The translations under genes and the position numbers were made by a program. A stretch of DNA of 64,000 nt from UBA1161 sp002311745 (GTDB taxonomy: Bacteria; Planctomycetota; Phycisphaerae; Tepidisphaerales; Tepidisphaeraceae), in contig JBEKAB010000005.1 in assembly GCA_050018415.1 (NCBI GenBank), forward strand, positions 62,001-126,000, read 5' to 3'. The notes under the pieces were generated by a model. It saw only the letters and a list, made by a program, of their open reading frames with translations. It was not told the origin of the DNA and made no database searches. Numbering within the stretch: position 1 is the first letter of the stretch; each line of letters opens with the position of its first letter. Below, piece after piece: positions 60,389 to 64,000 of this stretch.

Positions 60389-61925
60389 CGCGCTGGTGCC
60401 GATCTCGCTGCTTCTGTTCGGCTGCGCAGCGCAAAAGCCGGCGGGACCGGCGCCCGTCCTGCACGCCGAGGCGTTCAAACATTACGTCGATGACTTCAAC
60501 ACGATGGAAAGCGAGGACGTGGTCAACGCCATCCCCAATGCCGCCGCATGGGATTGGATGCAGAAAAACGTGCCGCTGTTTGAGTGTCCCGATGCGGACA
60601 TCCAGCGCATCTATTACTTCCGCTGGTGGACGTACCGCAAACACCTGGTGCAGACGCCGGCCGGTTGGGTGCTGACGGAGTTCATCACGCACGTCAAACA
60701 CGCCGGGATTTACGACACGATAAGCTGTGCTATCGGTCAGCATTTGGACGAAGGCCGCTGGCTGCGCGACCAGCGCTACCTGGACGATTACACGCGCTTC
60801 TGGTTCCGCGGCGACGGCGGCAAGCCGCAGCCGCACTTGCACAAATTCAGCGGCTGGGTGGAATCGGCCGCGTACGAGCGCTACCGGGTCACGGGCGACG
60901 CCAAATTGCTGATCGATATGTTGCCCGATTTCGTCGCCGATTATCGCCAATGGGAAAGTGAGCGGCTCCTCCCCAACGGCCTGTTTTGGCAACGGGACGT
61001 GAGCGACGGCATGGAAGAATCGATCAGCGGCTCGCGCAAGAAGCACAACGCCCGGCCGACCATCACGAGCTACATGTACGGCAACGCCCTGGCCATCGCC
61101 GCCGTTGCCGAGCTGGCCGGCAAGCCCCAAATCGCCGCGGAATTCCGCGGCAAAGCCGGCAAGCTCAAAGCCGCCGAGGAGCGATTGCTCTGGGATGATT
61201 CGGCCAAGTTCTTCAAGGTCCAGTTCGAAGACGGCTCGCTCTCCCCAGCCCGGGAAGCGATCGGCTTCATCCCCTGGTATTTCAATTTGCCGGATGACAC
61301 GAGCGACTTCGGCTCAGCGTGGAACCAGCTCACCGATCCGCAGGGTTTTTGGCTTCCCTGGGGCCTGGCCACGGCCGAGCGGCGCCAGCCGACGTTCATG
61401 GCCCGCGTCAAAGGCGATTGCGAATGGGATGGCGCCGTCTGGCCGTTCGCCACCAGCCAAACGCTGACCGCCCTGGCCAATCTGCTGAACAACTACCAGC
61501 ATCACGAGATGACTAAGCAGGTTTTTCTTGACGCGATGCGCACGTACGCCAAATCGCACACGATGGACGGCAAGCCGTACATCGGGGAGTACCAGGACCC
61601 AAACACCGGCCGCTGGCTCAAAGGCAACAATCCCCGCAGCCGCTACTACAACCATTCGACGTATTGTGATTTGGTGCTCACCGGCGTGGTCGGCCTGCGG
61701 CCGCGCAGCGATGACGTGGTGGAAGTGAACCCGCTGGTGCCCGAGAACGCGTGGGACTGGTTCTGCGCAGATGGCATCCCATATCACGGCCACGAGCTGA
61801 CGATCCTCTGGGACAAGACGGGCGCGCACTACAGCAAAGGACCCGGCCTATCCATCTTCGCCGATGGGCGTTTGTTGGCACACTCCGATACGCTCGCTCG
61901 CATCACTGCGCAGTTGCCGCGATAA
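60336..61925 (+). CDS. Lipoprotein MGH1-type glycoside hydrolase
   Basis: About 529 residues. The signal peptide has lipobox LLLFGCAAQ, so it is membrane-tethered outside the cytoplasm. The catalytic part is an (alpha/alpha)6 barrel of the GH63/trehalase-like MGH1 type: YYFRWWTYRKHLVQTPAGWV, the acid-containing DVSDGMEESISG, RPTITSYMYGNALAIAAVAE, CEWDGAVWPFATSQTLTALA and YYNHSTYCDLVLTGVVGL. It overlaps the symporter by 53 bases, so it is expressed with the sugar-acid operon and may release its substrate from a polymer. Confidence 0.82.
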   Translation: MAGCKTASPAPRRQRAISALVPISLLLFGCAAQKPAGPAPVLHAEAFKHYVDDFNTMESEDVVNAIPNAAAWDWMQKNVPLFECPDADIQRIYYFRWWTYRKHLVQTPAGWVLTEFITHVKHAGIYDTISCAIGQHLDEGRWLRDQRYLDDYTRFWFRGDGGKPQPHLHKFSGWVESAAYERYRVTGDAKLLIDMLPDFVADYRQWESERLLPNGLFWQRDVSDGMEESISGSRKKHNARPTITSYMYGNALAIAAVAELAGKPQIAAEFRGKAGKLKAAEERLLWDDSAKFFKVQFEDGSLSPAREAIGFIPWYFNLPDDTSDFGSAWNQLTDPQGFWLPWGLATAERRQPTFMARVKGDCEWDGAVWPFATSQTLTALANLLNNYQHHEMTKQVFLDAMRTYAKSHTMDGKPYIGEYQDPNTGRWLKGNNPRSRYYNHSTYCDLVLTGVVGLRPRSDDVVEVNPLVPENAWDWFCADGIPYHGHELTILWDKTGAHYSKGPGLSIFADGRLLAHSDTLARITAQLPR

Positions 61926-62342
61926 TGAATCGTGTTGCTATGCCGCGGCGCATGGACTGAAAAAATCTTTTCCTGCCTGCAAACACGCAAAAGTTGGTAT
62001 TCCCGCAGCATTCATCGCGACAATTCGCTTAGCTCCAGCGGGAGATGGGGGTTGAGATTTCTGGTTTTGATTGGAGAATCGAGTCCGCAAGGCAAGCATT
62101 TCGCCGCGCTGTCAGTGAAACATCCGACTACCACAAAACAATACGCGTGATACCCTGCGGGCTGCAGTCCACGCTGCAATCGTGAAAATTTTAGGGCGAT
62201 GAAACCGGTCACGACCGGTTGATGGAAACGAGCAATGAAAGCCGCTCGCGCCCGGTTTCTCGCCGCTCATTTCTTTGCCGCCTGGGTTTGACGTGGGTAG
62301 CCCGACGGCGAAATTAAATCATATCCACAGAGGAGAAGGCAT
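61926..62342. other. Intergenic region before the PEP-CTERM gene
   Basis: About 415 bases with no gene. A perfect palindrome AACCGGTC-AC-GACCGGTT at 62203-62220 is 123 bases before the start at 62343 and could be an operator. A smaller GCAGTCCACGCTGC dyad lies near 62163. Confidence 0.5.
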
Positions 62343-63242
62343 ATGCGTCAGTTCAAATTACGCGTCATATCCATCATGGCGTTGGCCTTATCGGCGGGAG
62401 CGGCATTCATGCCGGCGACCGCGCACGGACAAATCTTTGTCTCGAACGAGACTGCCGCCACGATTGGCGAATACAGCACGTCGGGAGCGACGGTGAACGC
62501 CTCCCTGGTCTCGGGGTTGAGTCAGCCGCTGGGCATTGCCGTATCTGGATCGGACCTGTTTGTCGCGAACCACAGCGCCGGCACGATTGGCGAATACACG
62601 ACTTCGGGAGCCACGGTGAATGCCTCCCTGGTCTCGGGGTTGAATGACCCGTACGGCATTGCCGTGTCTGGATCGGACCTGTTTGTCGCGAATTGGGGGA
62701 GCGGCACGATCGGCGAATACACCACTTCGGGAGCCACGGTGAACGCCTCCCTGGTTTCGGGGTTGAATTACCCGCACGGCATTGCCGTGTCTGGACCGGA
62801 CCTGTTTGTCACGTACCTATACAGCGGCACGATCGGCGAATACACCACGTCGGGAGTGACGGTGAACGCCTCCCTGGTCTCGGGGTTGAATAGCCCGATC
62901 GGCATTGCCGTGTCTGGATCGGACCTGTTTGTCACGAACTTTTACGACGTCACGGTCGGCGAATACACCACGTCGGGAGCAACGGTGAACGCCTCCCTGG
63001 TCTCAGGGTTGTCTTACCCGTACGCCATCGCCGTGTCTGGACCGGACTTGTTTGTCACGAGCGCCACGCTCGGTACGATCGGCGAATACACCACGTCGGG
63101 AGTGACGGTGAACGCCTCTCTGGTCTCGGGGTTGGATCGGCCGTCCGGCATTGCCGTGGCTGTCCCCGAGCCGGCGAGGCTGGGGCTGCTGGGTCTGGCT
63201 GGCGGCATGCTGCTGATGCGCCGGCGCGAAAATCGCCAGTAA
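62343..63242 (+). CDS. PEP-CTERM beta-propeller repeat protein
   Basis: A protein of 299 residues. Signal peptide with LALSAGAAFMPATAHG. Then six near-identical 41-residue units (GTIGEYTTSGATVNASLVSG with IAVSGSDLFVAN), from residue 40. The N-terminal IFVSNETAA matches the last strand of a unit (DLFVANHSAG) and the final unit lacks it, which is how a six-bladed propeller closes. It ends in the PEP-CTERM sorting motif VPEPARLGLLGLAGGMLLM followed by RRR, processed by exosortase. AGGAG lies nearby upstream (AGAGGAGAAGGCAT then ATG). Confidence 0.9.
   Translation: MRQFKLRVISIMALALSAGAAFMPATAHGQIFVSNETAATIGEYSTSGATVNASLVSGLSQPLGIAVSGSDLFVANHSAGTIGEYTTSGATVNASLVSGLNDPYGIAVSGSDLFVANWGSGTIGEYTTSGATVNASLVSGLNYPHGIAVSGPDLFVTYLYSGTIGEYTTSGVTVNASLVSGLNSPIGIAVSGSDLFVTNFYDVTVGEYTTSGATVNASLVSGLSYPYAIAVSGPDLFVTSATLGTIGEYTTSGVTVNASLVSGLDRPSGIAVAVPEPARLGLLGLAGGMLLMRRRENRQ
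62460..63158. repeat. 123-base tandem repeats inside the PEP-CTERM gene
   Basis: Five complete and one shortened unit of 123 bases. Most base changes lie in the variable turn (NDPYG, NYPHG, NSPIG, SYPYA) and the third strand (VANWGS, VTYLYS, VTNFYD). High DNA identity elsewhere suggests recent spread by unequal exchange. Confidence 0.9.
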
Positions 63243-63362
63243 ACGCAGGGGCATGAAAAATGTCGGGAATTTCCGCGTGGGGAGCAGACCGGCCCGAGGA
63301 CGGGCCGGCTCAATTTCGAATCGATACCCACCTGCTCTCGGACCGCTTTCTGTAGTGTTGAC

Positions 63363-64000
63363 CTACGCGGCTTCGGCTTCGGGGGGCTTATCGGCAGCGT
63401 CGGGGGCGGGGGCCGTGGGGTGGGCGGCGTGGTGGGGGCCGGGGGTGAACATCAACCGCGGAATCTGAAGGCCGGGGATCGCTTCCAGCTTGGTGATGAA
63501 GCCCGGGCGCAGGCCGCTGGGTTGCAGGGAGCCGCGCACCGGGGCGTTGGCCGCGGCGGGTTCCTCCTTAAAGCGGAAAATGTCCTGAAGCAGCATGCGG
63601 TCGCCTTCCATGCCGGCCAACTCGCAGATGTGGGTGATCTTGCGCGAGCCGTCGCGCATGCGGGATTCGTGGACGATCATCTGGACGGCCGAGCCGATCT
63701 GCTCGCGGATGACGCGCACGGGGAATTCGATGCCGGCCATGAGGGCCATGGTTTCGATGCGGGAGATGGCGTCGCGCGGGGCGTTGGCGTGGAGCGTGGT
63801 CAGCGAGCCGTCGTGGCCGGTGTTCATCGCCTGGAGCATGTCGAGGGCTTCGGCGCCGCGGCACTCGCCGACGATGATGCGCTCCGGGCGCATGCGCAGG
63901 GCGTTGCGCACCAGGTCGCGGATGGTGACTTCGCCCTGGCCGTGGGCGTCGGGCGGCTGAGCCTCCAGCGTGATCACGTGATCCTGGAACAGTTTGAGCT
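63363..64000 (-). CDS. cpaF: CpaF/TadA-type secretion ATPase, N-terminal part outside the window
   Basis: The C-terminal ~212 residues of a type II/IV secretion ATPase for Tad/Flp pili. The frame is open to the window edge (LKLFQDHVITLEAQPP…), so the GTG at 63977 is not the start. Motifs: DLVRNALRMRPERIIVGECR, GAEALDMLQAMNTGHDGSLT with TLHANAPRDAISRIE. The Walker A part is upstream, outside the window. The C-terminal ~30 residues are a Pro/Ala-rich tail (PHHAAHPTAPAPDAADKPPE), longer than usual. Confidence 0.95.
   Translation of the reverse strand, partial: LKLFQDHVITLEAQPPDAHGQGEVTIRDLVRNALRMRPERIIVGECRGAEALDMLQAMNTGHDGSLTTLHANAPRDAISRIETMALMAGIEFPVRVIREQIGSAVQMIVHESRMRDGSRKITHICELAGMEGDRMLLQDIFRFKEEPAAANAPVRGSLQPSGLRPGFITKLEAIPGLQIPRLMFTPGPHHAAHPTAPAPDAADKPPEAEAA

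Noticed and set aside
62460..63158. Regular ~123-base repeats that could be taken for a CRISPR array
   Set aside because: The repeats are in frame, encode propeller blades and have no unique spacers. No CRISPR array or cas gene was seen in the window.

Overview
The window is high-GC bacterial DNA that looks like a planctomycete, most likely of the Phycisphaerae. The grounds are an ECF sigma factor with a very long C-terminal extension, a PEP-CTERM secreted protein, a Tad/CpaF secretion ATPase, an McsA/McsB arginine kinase pair outside Firmicutes, and long palindromic intergenic repeats. The phylum is an inference, because no rRNA gene is present. Housekeeping genes lie at the left end and in the middle: glnA (5' end cut by the window), lgt, motAB, clpS, trpE, a QueD/PTPS-like gene, mcsAB, nadA and metF. 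The only RNA gene I can name is a tRNA-Tyr near 52.4 kb.

Region 9.4-15.7 kb is a compact signalling locus. Three genes joined by 4-base ATGA overlaps encode a PilZ-like/SAM methyltransferase, a membrane hybrid kinase (kinase-REC-kinase) and a receiver protein with a degenerate kinase domain. The order and architecture recall the phcB-phcS-phcR-phcQ quorum-sensing locus of Ralstonia, with PhcS- and PhcR-like parts fused. Two small paralogous ribbon-helix-helix-like genes follow in the same direction and end at a terminator. A third paralogue is transcribed divergently from the other end.

Region 15.85-22.08 kb is bounded by a direct repeat of the trpE 3' end. The repeated coding part differs at 7 of 198 bases, and the protein is unchanged. 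Between the copies lies a one-direction array of small membrane and envelope-stress genes (DUF3309, a broken entericidin, a lipoprotein, an lmo0937-like protein, a DUF5661-like protein, YqjD/ElaB-like and holin-like proteins, an AI-2E family transporter). It is headed by a strongly structured RNA element with an intrinsic terminator. This looks like an inserted cassette that rebuilt trpE.

Region 31.9-46.9 kb holds two RND efflux modules, each led by a MarR-type regulator: MarR-RND-adaptor-outer membrane factor, and MarR-adaptor-RND-RND (MdtABC-like). Behind mcsAB are two overlapping small genes that resemble an immunity protein and an orphan polymorphic-toxin domain. From 47 to 52 kb are a methyltransferase-like membrane protein, a repeat-rich secreted protein and a CPA1 antiporter. 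From 52.5 to 55.6 kb, next to tRNA-Tyr, are unrecognised genes that look accessory.

Region 55.8-61.9 kb is a translationally coupled catabolic operon: DapA-family lyase, PdxA2-like dehydrogenase, DUF1537 sugar-acid kinase, sodium:solute symporter and a lipoprotein glycoside hydrolase. It suggests uptake and breakdown of a four-carbon sugar acid. The window ends with a PEP-CTERM beta-propeller protein and the C-terminal part of a CpaF/TadA ATPase.
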